Source: RGIG426 sp045600765 (GTDB taxonomy: Bacteria; Bacillota; Clostridia; Oscillospirales; Acutalibacteraceae). Taken from it: DNA of 42,413 bases. Below, in pieces: positions 1-8,472 of this stretch. Position numbers and translations under genes: made by a program. The stretch's first letter is position 1. Every line of letters begins with the position of its first letter. The stretch covers positions 1 through 42,413 of the forward strand of contig JAZRYM010000055.1 in assembly GCA_045600765.1 (NCBI GenBank), given 5' to 3'. The notes beneath the pieces were generated by a model, which was not told the origin of the DNA, made no database searches, and saw nothing but the letters and a program-made list of their open reading frames with translations.

Positions 1-1713
1 GTACTTGATGCCGTTCAGGTACTCGTGCGTGTCGAAGCTGTCGTGTGCGATCTCGATGACAGCAACTGCAATATTCGAGCAGTGGTCGGAAATACGCTCG
101 AAATCCGTCAGCAGGTCGGACAGCACAAACCCGAGCTTCAAGGTGCATTTGCCGGCTTGCAGGCGGCGAATGTGGCGAAGCTTTGCCTCGTCGATGAGCC
201 CGTCGATGACCTGCTCAAGCGGTTCAATCTGTTTGGCGATGTCGCTGTCGTTTTTGATAAACGCCTGCACCGCCAATCCCACGATTTCGCGGATGGCATC
301 GGACAACACGGAAATATCGGTTTTGGCTTCGTCGGTAAAGGATTCCTCTTTGTCATACAATTCCGTGGCAACGCCGAGCACATTGATGGCGTGGTCGCCG
401 ATACGCTCAAAGTCGCCGATCGAGTGAAGCAAACGGGACACCTCGCGGCTGTCGCGGCCGGACAACTCCTTCGCAGACACTTTCACAAGATAGGTGCCGA
501 GGCGGTCTTCGCGCAGGTCAACCTGCTCCTCTACCGCATTCAGTTCGTCCACTGTGCTCGGGTCGTAGTGTATAAGCATTCCCATCGCGGAGAAAAGGTT
601 ATCCCGCGCCGCAACCGCCATATCCACCGTCATACTGCGGCATTGTTGCACCGCCACCGTCGGGGTGTTGAGCAGGCGCTCGTCGAGGAAAAATTCCTCG
701 TTTTTCGACTCTTTATCAGGCACAATCCGTTCGGCGAGCTTCACCAGCTGTTTGCTGAACGGCATCAACAGCGCCGTGTTCAAAAGGTTAAACGCGGTAT
801 GCACCAGCGCGATGCTCAAACCGGACATCGTCACATACGTCAATCTGTCGAAGTGGAAAATCGCGTTCAGCCCAAAATAGCCGAACAGGAACAAAATCGC
901 ACCGATGATTTTAATGGAAACGTGCACCGTCGCCACGCGCTTGCCGTCTTTTCCCACGCCGAAGCAAGAGAGAATAGCGGTCATACAGGTGCCGATGTTC
1001 ATACCGAGAATGAGCGGGAACGCCACAAAGAACGGGAGCGAAACGCCCGTGTTGACCAGGGCCAACAACATACCGAGCGCCGCGGCGGAACTTTGAATCA
1101 CGCCGGTAAACAGCGAGGAAACCACCAGCGCGCCGGCAATCACGATAAAGCTCGGCTCGGACATCAGCGTCAGCAAATTTTGGAATCCGTCCAACTCGGT
1201 CAGCGGCTCCATCGACTCGCTCATCATCATCATACCGTACATAAGAACGGAAAAACCGATGAAAATGATACCGATATCCTTTTTCTTCTGTTTTTTGCAC
1301 GCCATCATCATCAGCACGCCGATAAGCGCGACGAGCGGCGTAAAGGTGGACGGTTTCAAGAGGGTCACAAAGAAACTGTCGCCGTCGATACCGAGCAAGG
1401 TCAAAATCCACACCGTCAGCGTGGTGCCGATATCGGCGCCGAAAATCACACCGACCGTCTGGTAAAGTTCCATCACGCCGGAGTTGACAAGACCGACGAG
1501 CATCACCGTCACGGCGGACGACGACTGCACGGCAACGGTAATTCCCGCGCCGAGAAGCAATCCTTTTATCGGGTTGGACGTGGCTTTGCGCAGACCGGTC
1601 GTCAATTTGCCGCCCGACCGTTTTTCAAGCGAGTTGGACATGACGTTCATGCCATACAAGAACAGGGCGAGACCGCCGAACAGTTCAAAAATGGCAAGCA
1701 ACCAAGTGGGCAT
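1..1713 (-). CDS. Na/Pi cotransporter family protein with C-terminal PhoU-like domain (3' end outside window)
   Basis: Predicted sodium-dependent phosphate transporter of the NptA/PNaS type. The frame is open from an ATG at 1713 to base 1 (571 codons), so the C-terminus lies outside the window. Two inverted membrane halves are visible. The first carries the signature QSSSA (about residue 65) and the second carries QSSAA (about residue 180), as in this family. After the membrane part, from about residue 330, comes a long helical PhoU-like region with repeats of the type LLHSIGDFERIGDHA and LLTDFERISDHCSNIA. The start is supported by GAAGGAGG seven bases upstream. It lies 34 bp behind the LTA-synthase-like gene on the same strand, probably co-transcribed. 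Family assignment is firm; transport direction and substrate are inferred from the family. Confidence 0.93.
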   Translation of the reverse strand, partial: MPTWLLAIFELFGGLALFLYGMNVMSNSLEKRSGGKLTTGLRKATSNPIKGLLLGAGITVAVQSSSAVTVMLVGLVNSGVMELYQTVGVIFGADIGTTLTVWILTLLGIDGDSFFVTLLKPSTFTPLVALIGVLMMMACKKQKKKDIGIIFIGFSVLMYGMMMMSESMEPLTELDGFQNLLTLMSEPSFIVIAGALVVSSLFTGVIQSSAAALGMLLALVNTGVSLPFFVAFPLILGMNIGTCMTAILSCFGVGKDGKRVATVHVSIKIIGAILFLFGYFGLNAIFHFDRLTYVTMSGLSIALVHTAFNLLNTALLMPFSKQLVKLAERIVPDKESKNEEFFLDERLLNTPTVAVQQCRSMTVDMAVAARDNLFSAMGMLIHYDPSTVDELNAVEEQVDLREDRLGTYLVKVSAKELSGRDSREVSRLLHSIGDFERIGDHAINVLGVATELYDKEESFTDEAKTDISVLSDAIREIVGLAVQAFIKNDSDIAKQIEPLEQVIDGLIDEAKLRHIRRLQAGKCTLKLGFVLSDLLTDFERISDHCSNIAVAVIEIAHDSFDTHEYLNGIKY

Positions 1714-1747
1714 TTTTACTTCCTCCTTCTTTCAGTAGGGGGTTTCT

Positions 1748-3778
1748 TTACGGTTGATTCGGGGTCTCCCCGAACAGCGTTCTATAATAATCCGTATCCA
1801 GCATCACTGCCGACACGGTAAATTTCTTCGACACCACGGTGTTGACCGCTTCCACATAATCCGGCGGCACCGTCACGCCCTCGTTCGCGGTAAAGGTGCC
1901 CGTCACCGCGTTGTAGCGCCCGACATCGGTAATCCACGAGCGATTTGAAAACACCACAAGTCCCGGCGAATCGGACAGAATATCCGACCCCATAAGCAGG
2001 CGGGAATCGTATTCCGCGCCGAGCAGGTTAAGCGCCGTCGGCAGAATATCCGCCGCACAGCAGGGTTTGTCAATTACCGTGTGTGCAAAGGTGGGGTTAT
2101 ACACCATTAAGGTGTTGCGATACACCTCAAAGTTGCGGTCGTACCCCTTCCCGAGCATTTCGGTAAGCGACGCGCGCGACAACCCGTAGGGGTAGTGGTC
2201 GGGCGTGAGGATGATGAGCGTATCTTCCAATTTGCCCGCCGCTTCCAAGCGGTCGAGGAGCGTTTTTATCGCGTTTTCCAACTCCAAGTTGGCGGCGATA
2301 TACCCGCGCACTTCCTCGGAATAGGGCAGATTTTCAACCGCCGCCTCGTGCTTTTTCGCCATCGCGCTTCCCGCAAAGTTGTTCGGCGCGTGGCCGCTGA
2401 TGGTCAAATAATACACGGAAAACGGCTCGTCAGACGACAGATAGTCGTCGGTCGTCGCTTCGATAAGTTCCACGTCCGAGTTGGGCCAGACGTTGTGCGG
2501 CAGTGTAAGCCCTGCGCCAATCGCCGACCACTTATCATAGCCCAAATTCTCGTGCGACTGGTTGCGGTCGTAGTAATCGTACGTTCCGTTGTGGTAGGCA
2601 AAGGTGTTGTACCCCGCGCGTTTCATGACGTTGCCGACCGTGAAAGGCAGGTCGTTTTCCCGCGCGCTCCACATACTCCACACGCCGGATTTCGGGAGCA
2701 GTCCCACAAGGCTCGAATATTCGCCGTCCAGCGTAGACACACCCCACAGCGGCACGTAATAGTTGGTAAATTCCAGCCCGCTGTGCGCCATTTTGTAGAG
2801 GGTGGGTGTCAACGTCTCGTCCACCGCAAAGGAGTAAAAAGATTCCGCCGTCACCCAAATGATGTTTTTGCCCTGAAACTTGCCGGTATATTCGTTGGTT
2901 TTGGAGGGCGCGACCGTCGCAAAATACGCGTGCAGCATTTTCACGTCGTCGTCCGTCTCCGCATCGGCGAGGGCGGCAAAATCCACATCCATCACCACGT
3001 CGCGCGCATCGGTCGCCGTCGAAGCGGGGTGTTCTCCCGCCACGTCGGTCAGGTCGTTCGGGTCACCGCTCACGTCGTTTACCACGCCGCCGAACAGCAG
3101 ATATTTTGCATCCAGCCGCAAGGTGTTCATCGCGCCGAAAGTGCGCGCCGAGGGGTTGACTTCCATCGTGCTCCAATAGAGGTTCCACGGCGACAAATCC
3201 CCGCGCGGCAACAGCGCGATTACAGCGACAAACACCGCATACAGCACCGCCGACAGCGCGACCGTTATCCCGCTTTTGCGAACGCTCGGCGCGACCGATT
3301 TTGTCAGCCGCCACCCGAACACGCACCACAGCACAAACGGGATAGCTTCGAGGATAAGATAGCCGAGCACGCCCAAAATTCCGTTGGTTGTCACGTCTTT
3401 GTAGTCACCGATGCCGGTGTCGCCGAGCGCGCGAACGGAAAAGAGAATGCAGTAGTTGTCAAAAATGTTGAAATACACCGTCTGCACCATACAGACGAGC
3501 GAACCGAACAAAAACAGCGCCGTCAGCACGCCGTACCGCCATTTGTTCGGCAGCAGCGCCGTCAACCCGTAAAACAACCCGGAAATCGCGGCGGTCAGCA
3601 CGGCGGTCAGCAAAACCCCGCTTGTCCAAAAAGGCATTTCCGCCGAGGAGGACGACACGCGAAGCCAACATTCGCCCCACAGCATTGCAAGCACAAACCA
3701 TCCGCCGGCAAGCACAAACGCGTACTTTTCAAGCGGGTTTTTTTTGCCGGTTTTTGCGGCGGAGGTTGCCACGTTCAT
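1748..3778 (-). CDS. LTA synthase-like membrane sulfatase
   Basis: Predicted polytopic membrane protein with an extracellular sulfatase-fold domain of the lipoteichoic acid synthase (LtaS) type, which transfers glycerol-phosphate or similar groups to cell-surface polymers. The N-terminal ~200 residues contain about five hydrophobic segments. The extracellular domain starts near NIIWVTAES, whose Glu matches the LtaS metal ligand. GVSTLDGE carries the Ser/Thr at the nucleophile position, and LTPDHYPYG gives the Asp-His metal ligands. The start at 3778 has AAAAGGAG at good distance. An in-frame start further upstream (3841) is rejected because the promoter at 3821-3849 overlaps it. 676 residues is near the usual family length. 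It could be an LTA primase or another phosphoglycerol transferase. Confidence 0.88.
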   Translation of the reverse strand: MNVATSAAKTGKKNPLEKYAFVLAGGWFVLAMLWGECWLRVSSSSAEMPFWTSGVLLTAVLTAAISGLFYGLTALLPNKWRYGVLTALFLFGSLVCMVQTVYFNIFDNYCILFSVRALGDTGIGDYKDVTTNGILGVLGYLILEAIPFVLWCVFGWRLTKSVAPSVRKSGITVALSAVLYAVFVAVIALLPRGDLSPWNLYWSTMEVNPSARTFGAMNTLRLDAKYLLFGGVVNDVSGDPNDLTDVAGEHPASTATDARDVVMDVDFAALADAETDDDVKMLHAYFATVAPSKTNEYTGKFQGKNIIWVTAESFYSFAVDETLTPTLYKMAHSGLEFTNYYVPLWGVSTLDGEYSSLVGLLPKSGVWSMWSARENDLPFTVGNVMKRAGYNTFAYHNGTYDYYDRNQSHENLGYDKWSAIGAGLTLPHNVWPNSDVELIEATTDDYLSSDEPFSVYYLTISGHAPNNFAGSAMAKKHEAAVENLPYSEEVRGYIAANLELENAIKTLLDRLEAAGKLEDTLIILTPDHYPYGLSRASLTEMLGKGYDRNFEVYRNTLMVYNPTFAHTVIDKPCCAADILPTALNLLGAEYDSRLLMGSDILSDSPGLVVFSNRSWITDVGRYNAVTGTFTANEGVTVPPDYVEAVNTVVSKKFTVSAVMLDTDYYRTLFGETPNQP

Positions 3779-3820
3779 CGTCTCCTTTTTATCGTCGTAA
3801 AAAAATCCGAAATCAAAGTT

Positions 3821-3849
3821 ATTGTAGTATAAATTCCCCAAAAAAGCAA
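3821..3849 (-). promoter_or_regulatory. Predicted sigma-A promoter of the LTA synthase-like/NaPi unit
   Basis: Reading the minus strand: TTGCTT, 17 bp spacer, TACAAT. The -35 box overlaps the T-run of the terminator that closes the chromate transporter unit, so the two elements are packed back to back. Confidence 0.6.
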
Positions 3850-3885
3850 CCCCTATTTGCGCTTTTTCCTACGCAAACAGGGGTT
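3842..3885 (-). terminator. Intrinsic terminator behind the chromate transporter genes
   Basis: Arms at 3848-3861 and 3872-3885 pair over 14 bases with one A/C mismatch around a 10-base loop. On the minus strand the hairpin is followed by GCTTTTTT. Confidence 0.8.
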
Positions 3886-3978
3886 TTTCGACAATTTTTT
3901 GATTTTTATGCACTTTTACCCTTCACCACGGCTTCGCAGGGACGTGCAATCCCTCAACGTATACTCCTTTATATACTG

Positions 3979-4548
3979 TTATATATTGTAAAGCACCGCG
4001 CCGAGCACCGCCGAAATACCGATAAGCGGAATGGCGGGCATCTTTTTTTCTTTCTTCTTTTTCCAAATCGCCATAACGCAAAGGAGCACGGCGGCGATGC
4101 CGATTGCCTTAAAATCGGGCGAAAAAGCGACGTTTCCGCGCGCCGGCAACAGCGTTTGCACCGTCAGCCACCCGCCGGCAGAGAGAATCATACCGAGCGC
4201 GGCGGGCCGTACGCCGGCAAGCGCACCCGCAAACGCGCGGCTGTCCCGCACGCGCAAAAGCACGGTGCTGAGGAGCAGCATCACACAAAACGCGGGCAAA
4301 ATCACGCCGAGTGTCGCCACCGCGGCGCCGAAAAACCCGCCCTGCGTGCTCCCGATAAAGGTCGCCATATTCACGGCGAGCACACCGGGCGTCGATTCGC
4401 ACACGCCGATAAACTGCATAAAAAACGTGTCGGTCATCCACCCGTGCGAAAGCACCATATCGCGCATCGGCGCAATCATCGCGTAGCCGCCGCCGAACGA
4501 CAGCGCACCGATTTTCAAAAATTCCCAAAAAAGAGTGAGGTAAATCAC
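3979..4548 (-). CDS. Chromate transporter, second single-domain subunit
   Basis: Single-domain member of the chromate ion transporter (CHR) family, 189 residues, with the family signature at its N-terminus (FLKIGALSFGGGYAMIAPM) and the downstream CESTPGVLAVNMATFIG. About five hydrophobic segments follow, then a Lys-rich cytoplasmic loop (KKKKEKK) near the end. I chose the GTG at 4548: GGAGGGG lies 5 bases upstream and it overlaps the preceding gene's stop as GTGA (4545-4548), indicating translational coupling. A longer in-frame version starting at 4662 would run back through the neighbour and is rejected. Short CHR proteins act as pairs in Firmicutes; the physiological substrate is not certain. 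Confidence 0.9.
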   Translation of the reverse strand: MIYLTLFWEFLKIGALSFGGGYAMIAPMRDMVLSHGWMTDTFFMQFIGVCESTPGVLAVNMATFIGSTQGGFFGAAVATLGVILPAFCVMLLLSTVLLRVRDSRAFAGALAGVRPAALGMILSAGGWLTVQTLLPARGNVAFSPDFKAIGIAAVLLCVMAIWKKKKEKKMPAIPLIGISAVLGAVLYNI

Positions 4549-5144
4549 GGGTTCCCCTCCTTTTTCGAGCCGGTACGCGCGGCGGTAAACAAGAGGCCCG
4601 CGACCGCGCCGATGAGGATACACCACAAGGACGGAAAGTTCCACGCAAAGAGGTTGCTGCACAAAAGCGCCGCCGTCGTGAGTCCCGCAAAAAGGAGCGG
4701 TGCCGGTTTTTTCGGAAGCCCTTTGAACAGCGAAATTCCCGCGCGCAAAATGAGTAGCCCCACCGCCACTTGGATGCCGTGAAAGGCGGCGGCAACCAGT
4801 TGGATTTTCAGAAACGCCTCAAACACGAGGGAAATAAGAAACAAAATGACAAACGAGGGAAGCACCACCGCGCTCGTTGCCGCGACCGCGCCTTTCCACC
4901 CGCGCAGACGGCAACCGAGATAGGTCGCGCTGTTAATGGCGACCGGGCCGGGTGTCGATTCGGCGAGGGCGACCATATCGAGCAGTTCCTCTTTGGTCAT
5001 CCATCCCCGCTTGCCGACACATTCTTCCTCAATCAGCGACAGCATCGCGTACCCGCCGCCGAACGTGAACAATCCGATTTTGAAAAAGGTGAAAAACAGC
5101 GTTTTCAGCGATGCGGTTTCCCTTTTCAGCGATGCGTTTTTCAT
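4545..5144 (-). CDS. Chromate transporter, first single-domain subunit
   Basis: Partner of the following gene in a two-subunit CHR-family transporter. The 199-residue protein carries the motif FFKIGLFTFGGGYAMLSLI near its start and LAESTPGPVAINSATYLG after it, both typical of CHR half-proteins, then four to five hydrophobic segments. The ATG at 5144 has AAAGGAGG seven bases upstream; an ATG at 5183 gives an implausible leader and lies almost on the -10 box. Transcription probably starts from the promoter at 5167-5195 and ends at 3842-3885, giving a two-gene operon. Whether it exports chromate or another oxyanion cannot be read from the sequence. Confidence 0.9.
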   Translation of the reverse strand: MKNASLKRETASLKTLFFTFFKIGLFTFGGGYAMLSLIEEECVGKRGWMTKEELLDMVALAESTPGPVAINSATYLGCRLRGWKGAVAATSAVVLPSFVILFLISLVFEAFLKIQLVAAAFHGIQVAVGLLILRAGISLFKGLPKKPAPLLFAGLTTAALLCSNLFAWNFPSLWCILIGAVAGLLFTAARTGSKKEGNP

Positions 5145-5166
5145 TCCCTCGCCTCCTTTCGCAAGT

Positions 5167-5195
5167 ATTGTACCACGCCGCACCGAAAATTACAA
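5167..5195 (-). promoter_or_regulatory. Predicted promoter of the chromate transporter operon
   Basis: Minus strand TTGTAA, 17 bp, TACAAT. It sits immediately after the T-run of the terminator of the upstream metallophosphoesterase gene. Confidence 0.6.
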
Positions 5196-5227
5196 GAAAA
5201 AAGCGGGGCAAGGAAACCCCTTGCCCC
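5196..5227 (-). terminator. Intrinsic terminator of the metallophosphoesterase gene
   Basis: Perfect 9 bp stem GGGGCAAGG/CCTTGCCCC (5205-5213 with 5219-5227), 5-base loop, followed on the minus strand by GCTTTTTTC. Confidence 0.9.
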
Positions 5228-5255
5228 ACTTGGTTGCGAATTTGGTCGCGGAAAC

Positions 5256-7349
5256 TTATTCTTTCACAATGCCCCACACACCGTCTTGATAGGTGCTGAC
5301 CGTCTTTCCGGCATAGTAGTTTTGATGCACGGTCAGTTTGTTGCCGTCGATGGTGATATTCGCCCACGAGGACGCTTTGCCCGCGCCGTAGGCGTAGCAA
5401 TACGCGCTGTCCACTTCGCTTCCGGAGGGCGCTTTGCCGTCCTTGCCGCCGGTGGCGGAAGTCATAAACAGCACGCCCTGCGGGTTTTTGTAGTAGGCGA
5501 TGCCGCCCTCCTCCACCGTGGCGGAGTCTTTCAAAATGTTGCCCTCGCCGTCAATCGGGTGGGAGCGCAGGAACACGTGCTCGTGCGCCTGCATCACGAG
5601 GTCTACGCCGCCCTCGTTAAACACGCCGATGAGTTGCGCGAAGCTGGGCGATTGCGTCGAAGCGCGCACGCTGATAAGCGGGCGGTGCAGTTGCACGATT
5701 TTCCACGTTTTATCGGTCGCCGCCAAATCTTTTTTCAGCCATTCGAGTTGCACGTCGTCGATGATACCGTCACTCGATTTGAGGGAATCGGTGTTGAGCG
5801 CCACAAAGTGGGCATCGCCGTAGTCGTAGGAATAGAAGAAACCGTAGTTAAGCACGTTGTTTTCCACCGGATAGTCCACGCAGAAGTGCTTGGTGATTTC
5901 ATAACTCAAATACTCGCTGTACGCCGCATCGTGGTTGCCGGTAACCGGCATCATCACGTTGTTCATCAGGAACGCTTTGTTGCCGTTCAGCACGTTGCGC
6001 CATTGATGCAGGTATTGTCCGTATTGCACCACGTCGCCGCCGTTGACGATAAACGCGGCGTTCGGGTCATCCTGAAACGCGCCGGTCAGCGTGTTTTGCA
6101 GGTACAGATACTGTGTCGTCTCGCGCGAGGTGGACACCTGCGTGTCGCTCGTATACACGAACGAGAACGCGCCCACGTCCTCTTTGCGGGTGGTAAAGCG
6201 GCCCACGTCGCTCCACACGCCGAGGTCGGGGTCACCGACGCGGTAAGCATAGGCGGTATCAAACGCCAAACCGCTCATCACCGCCTGGTGGCTGTAATCG
6301 GAGAGGTTGTCCTCAAACTCGCCGTAGATGAAGGTGTTTTTCACCGGGTCGTACGGCATCGAGCGGGATTTGTATTCGGTGGTTTTCGCCGCCGCTTCGG
6401 TGGCTTTGGAAAAGTCGGGTGTCGCATCCTTCGCGCACGCGACAAACTGCACCACCGGTTTTTTCAACTCTTTGTAGGTGTGCCACGTCACGGCGTGGTC
6501 AACCGATGCCGCACCGTAGAACGTCAGCGTGATTTGGTCCGGCTGATAATCGAGGTCGGTCTCCGGGTTGTCGGGGTCGGTAATCACCGTTTCTTTCGGG
6601 TCGGGCAAGCTGGCAAGTTCCGCGAGGAATTTACGAAGAAGCAACACGTCTTTCATATTCACCGTGTCGTCTCTCGTCACGTCCGCCGCTTCCGCCACGA
6701 TGATCACGTCCATATTGGCCAAGAACTTGCGAAGGAGCAATACGTCTTTCATATTCACCGCGCCGTCGCCGTTCGCATCGCCGTAATACAGCGTTTCGAT
6801 GCGCGTGGTACTGCTCGGTTTCGTCGCGGAAGGCGCCGTCGTCTCGGTTGCGCCGCCCGCTTTGCGGAACACGCTGACTTTGATATACGAATAGTTGATG
6901 GTGTGGCCGTAATCGCCGTGGTCGGCGACGTAAATCTCGCCCTCAACACCCCAAATTTGCATGGGGATTTTCGTCACGACGGTCGATTCGGTCGTCGTAA
7001 ACACGCCGGACGCTTTGCCGTAATACTCCTCCCACGAGTTGTTTTCGGCAAGATACAGTTCCGCTTCGCCGACATCCACCGAGGCGGTCACGGTCACTTC
7101 GTAATACTCGCCGTCTTCGGGAGTGATGGCGCCGTTCGCATCCACGTCCGCTTTGATTTCTTTGATTTGTTTGAAGTAGGCATCCGTTTTGTCCGCGTTC
7201 ACGATTTTGGAGCCGGCTTTGCTGTTTTCATACAGCACCGTTTCGACCAGTCCGTCGTCCGCCGCCGCCGGAATCACCGCCAGCGCGCCGCCGAACACCA
7301 TCGACAGCACAAGCACAAACGACAAAAGGGATTGTATGCTCTTTTTCAT
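5256..7349 (-). CDS. Secreted metallophosphoesterase with purple-acid-phosphatase N-domain and internal dockerin
   Basis: Predicted secreted phosphoesterase, 697 residues. A signal peptide covers residues 1-30 (MKKS, hydrophobic core, ending AAA). Residues 32-165 form a beta-rich domain I do not recognise, followed by a Thr/Ser/Pro linker. A type I dockerin at about 189-245 has two Ca-binding repeats, GDANGDGAVNMKD and VTRDDTVNMKD. Residues about 265-390 resemble the fibronectin-like N-domain of purple acid phosphatases, and 395-650 is a calcineurin-like phosphoesterase: SDTQ (401-404), NGGD (436-439), GNHD (471-474), LHRP (554-557) and AHEH (588-591). The first metal motif is DTQ rather than the common DxH. 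The dockerin is internal, not terminal. RBS AGGAAG precedes the ATG. Its substrate is unknown, and no cohesin gene is in the window. Confidence 0.88.
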   Translation of the reverse strand: MKKSIQSLLSFVLVLSMVFGGALAVIPAAADDGLVETVLYENSKAGSKIVNADKTDAYFKQIKEIKADVDANGAITPEDGEYYEVTVTASVDVGEAELYLAENNSWEEYYGKASGVFTTTESTVVTKIPMQIWGVEGEIYVADHGDYGHTINYSYIKVSVFRKAGGATETTAPSATKPSSTTRIETLYYGDANGDGAVNMKDVLLLRKFLANMDVIIVAEAADVTRDDTVNMKDVLLLRKFLAELASLPDPKETVITDPDNPETDLDYQPDQITLTFYGAASVDHAVTWHTYKELKKPVVQFVACAKDATPDFSKATEAAAKTTEYKSRSMPYDPVKNTFIYGEFEDNLSDYSHQAVMSGLAFDTAYAYRVGDPDLGVWSDVGRFTTRKEDVGAFSFVYTSDTQVSTSRETTQYLYLQNTLTGAFQDDPNAAFIVNGGDVVQYGQYLHQWRNVLNGNKAFLMNNVMMPVTGNHDAAYSEYLSYEITKHFCVDYPVENNVLNYGFFYSYDYGDAHFVALNTDSLKSSDGIIDDVQLEWLKKDLAATDKTWKIVQLHRPLISVRASTQSPSFAQLIGVFNEGGVDLVMQAHEHVFLRSHPIDGEGNILKDSATVEEGGIAYYKNPQGVLFMTSATGGKDGKAPSGSEVDSAYCYAYGAGKASSWANITIDGNKLTVHQNYYAGKTVSTYQDGVWGIVKE

Positions 7350-7393
7350 CTTGCTCTTCCTTTCTTTTTCAAACCGCGTTGCGGCTTAGTAAC

Positions 7394-8371
7394 TTACAAC
7401 AAGGTTTTTCGCAATTCCTCGCCGGAAAGCGGGCTTAAATACGCGGGCGGAATGTCAAGCACCGTCACGCACCCCGTTTTTCCCTCCGCACGCAGGCGGT
7501 ACACGGCACGCGCCACCGCCACGAGCACGCTGGACGTAAATTCCGGGTTGGAGTCGAGTTTCAGCGAAAATTCCGCGACATGGGTGTTTTTGCCGTCGCC
7601 CGTTTTGCCGCTGCGAATGACCGAACCGCCGTGCGGAATGCCCGCGTGGTCGCGTTTCAATTCTTCCATCGAGATGAAATGCACCGTTGTGTCGTAGTCG
7701 GCAAAATAGTTCGGCATTTCCTTGATTTCCCGCTCAATACGGGCGCGGTCGGCGCTCTCGGCGGCAACCACAAAACATTCGCGGGTGTGTTTTTCCCGCA
7801 CCGAAAGGGTCGGGTTCTCACCGGCGCGCACCGCGGCAACCGCGCTTTCCACCGGCACGGTGTATTGCCGCGCATCCAGCACGCCGTCAATGCGGCGAAT
7901 GGCATCCGAGTGGCCTTGGCTCACGCCGCGACCCCAAAAGGTGTAGGCTTCGCCCTGCGGCAAAATCGCGCCGCCATAGGCGCGGGCAAGCGAAAACAAG
8001 CCGGGGTCCCACCCGACGGAAATCGCGCCGAGCGTGCCGCCCGCTTTGGCGGCGGCATCCACCGCGGCGAAATGCGACGGGATGTTGGCGTGGGTGTCAA
8101 AACTGTCCACCACGCAAAAGTCGGCGGCAAGCGCCGGCGTCTGCTTCGGCAGGTCGGTCGCGCTCCCTCCGCACACAACGAGCACGTCGATATCCCCTTT
8201 GTGGGCGGCGATGTCCGCAAGCGAAAACACCGGCGCACCGGTCACCGTTTTCACGGTGGACGGGTCGCGGCGAGTAAACACGCCCGCAAGGGTCATATCG
8301 GGATTTTGGCGCACCGCGTATTCCACGCCGCGCCCAAGGTTGCCGTAACCGGCAATGGCCAATCGAATCAT
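7394..8371 (-). CDS. ddh: meso-diaminopimelate dehydrogenase
   Basis: Catalyses the NADPH-dependent reductive amination of L-2-amino-6-oxopimelate to meso-diaminopimelate, the one-step branch of lysine and peptidoglycan precursor synthesis. The 325-residue length and sequence fit Ddh: N-terminal Rossmann motif AIAGYGNLGRGVE, FTRRD after strand 2, LVVCGGSATDLP, the substrate-domain segment ISVGWDPGLFSL, and YTFWGRGVSQGHSDAIRRI with the family's conserved GxSQGHSDA. RBS GGAGG lies eight bases before the ATG. It has its own promoter (8436-8464). The dockerin phosphoesterase follows 44 bp downstream on the same strand with no terminator between, so the two may share a transcript. The lysine-riboswitch-controlled transporter at 20-22 kb belongs to the same metabolic theme. 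Confidence 0.95.
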   Translation of the reverse strand: MIRLAIAGYGNLGRGVEYAVRQNPDMTLAGVFTRRDPSTVKTVTGAPVFSLADIAAHKGDIDVLVVCGGSATDLPKQTPALAADFCVVDSFDTHANIPSHFAAVDAAAKAGGTLGAISVGWDPGLFSLARAYGGAILPQGEAYTFWGRGVSQGHSDAIRRIDGVLDARQYTVPVESAVAAVRAGENPTLSVREKHTRECFVVAAESADRARIEREIKEMPNYFADYDTTVHFISMEELKRDHAGIPHGGSVIRSGKTGDGKNTHVAEFSLKLDSNPEFTSSVLVAVARAVYRLRAEGKTGCVTVLDIPPAYLSPLSGEELRKTLL

Positions 8372-8435
8372 CGGAATTCCTCCAAACCAAATATGAGTTG
8401 TCAGGGGTTTTTCGGGGTTAGGTTATCTATCCCCT

Positions 8436-8464
8436 ATTATATAGCGGCAACCCCGCGTTTTCAA
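8436..8464 (-). promoter_or_regulatory. Predicted promoter of ddh
   Basis: Minus strand TTGAAA, 17 bp, TATAAT. The -35 box begins 9 bp after the end of the upstream phosphatase-like gene. The ~65-nt leader has small C/G-rich hairpins that I cannot assign to a known class. Confidence 0.65.
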
Positions 8465-8472
8465 GAAAAAAA

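Noticed and set aside
25..1821. Long open frame (598 codons) antisense to the Na/Pi cotransporter gene
   Set aside because: It mirrors a clear family protein on the other strand, has His/Arg-rich low-complexity translation, no RBS and no recognisable domain; such frames arise from GC-rich third positions.
4770..7697. 975-codon open frame on the plus strand across the chromate transporter and phosphoesterase genes
   Set aside because: Antisense shadow: its translation is Arg/His/Val-rich without motifs, and it crosses a terminator, a promoter and three genes of the opposite strand.
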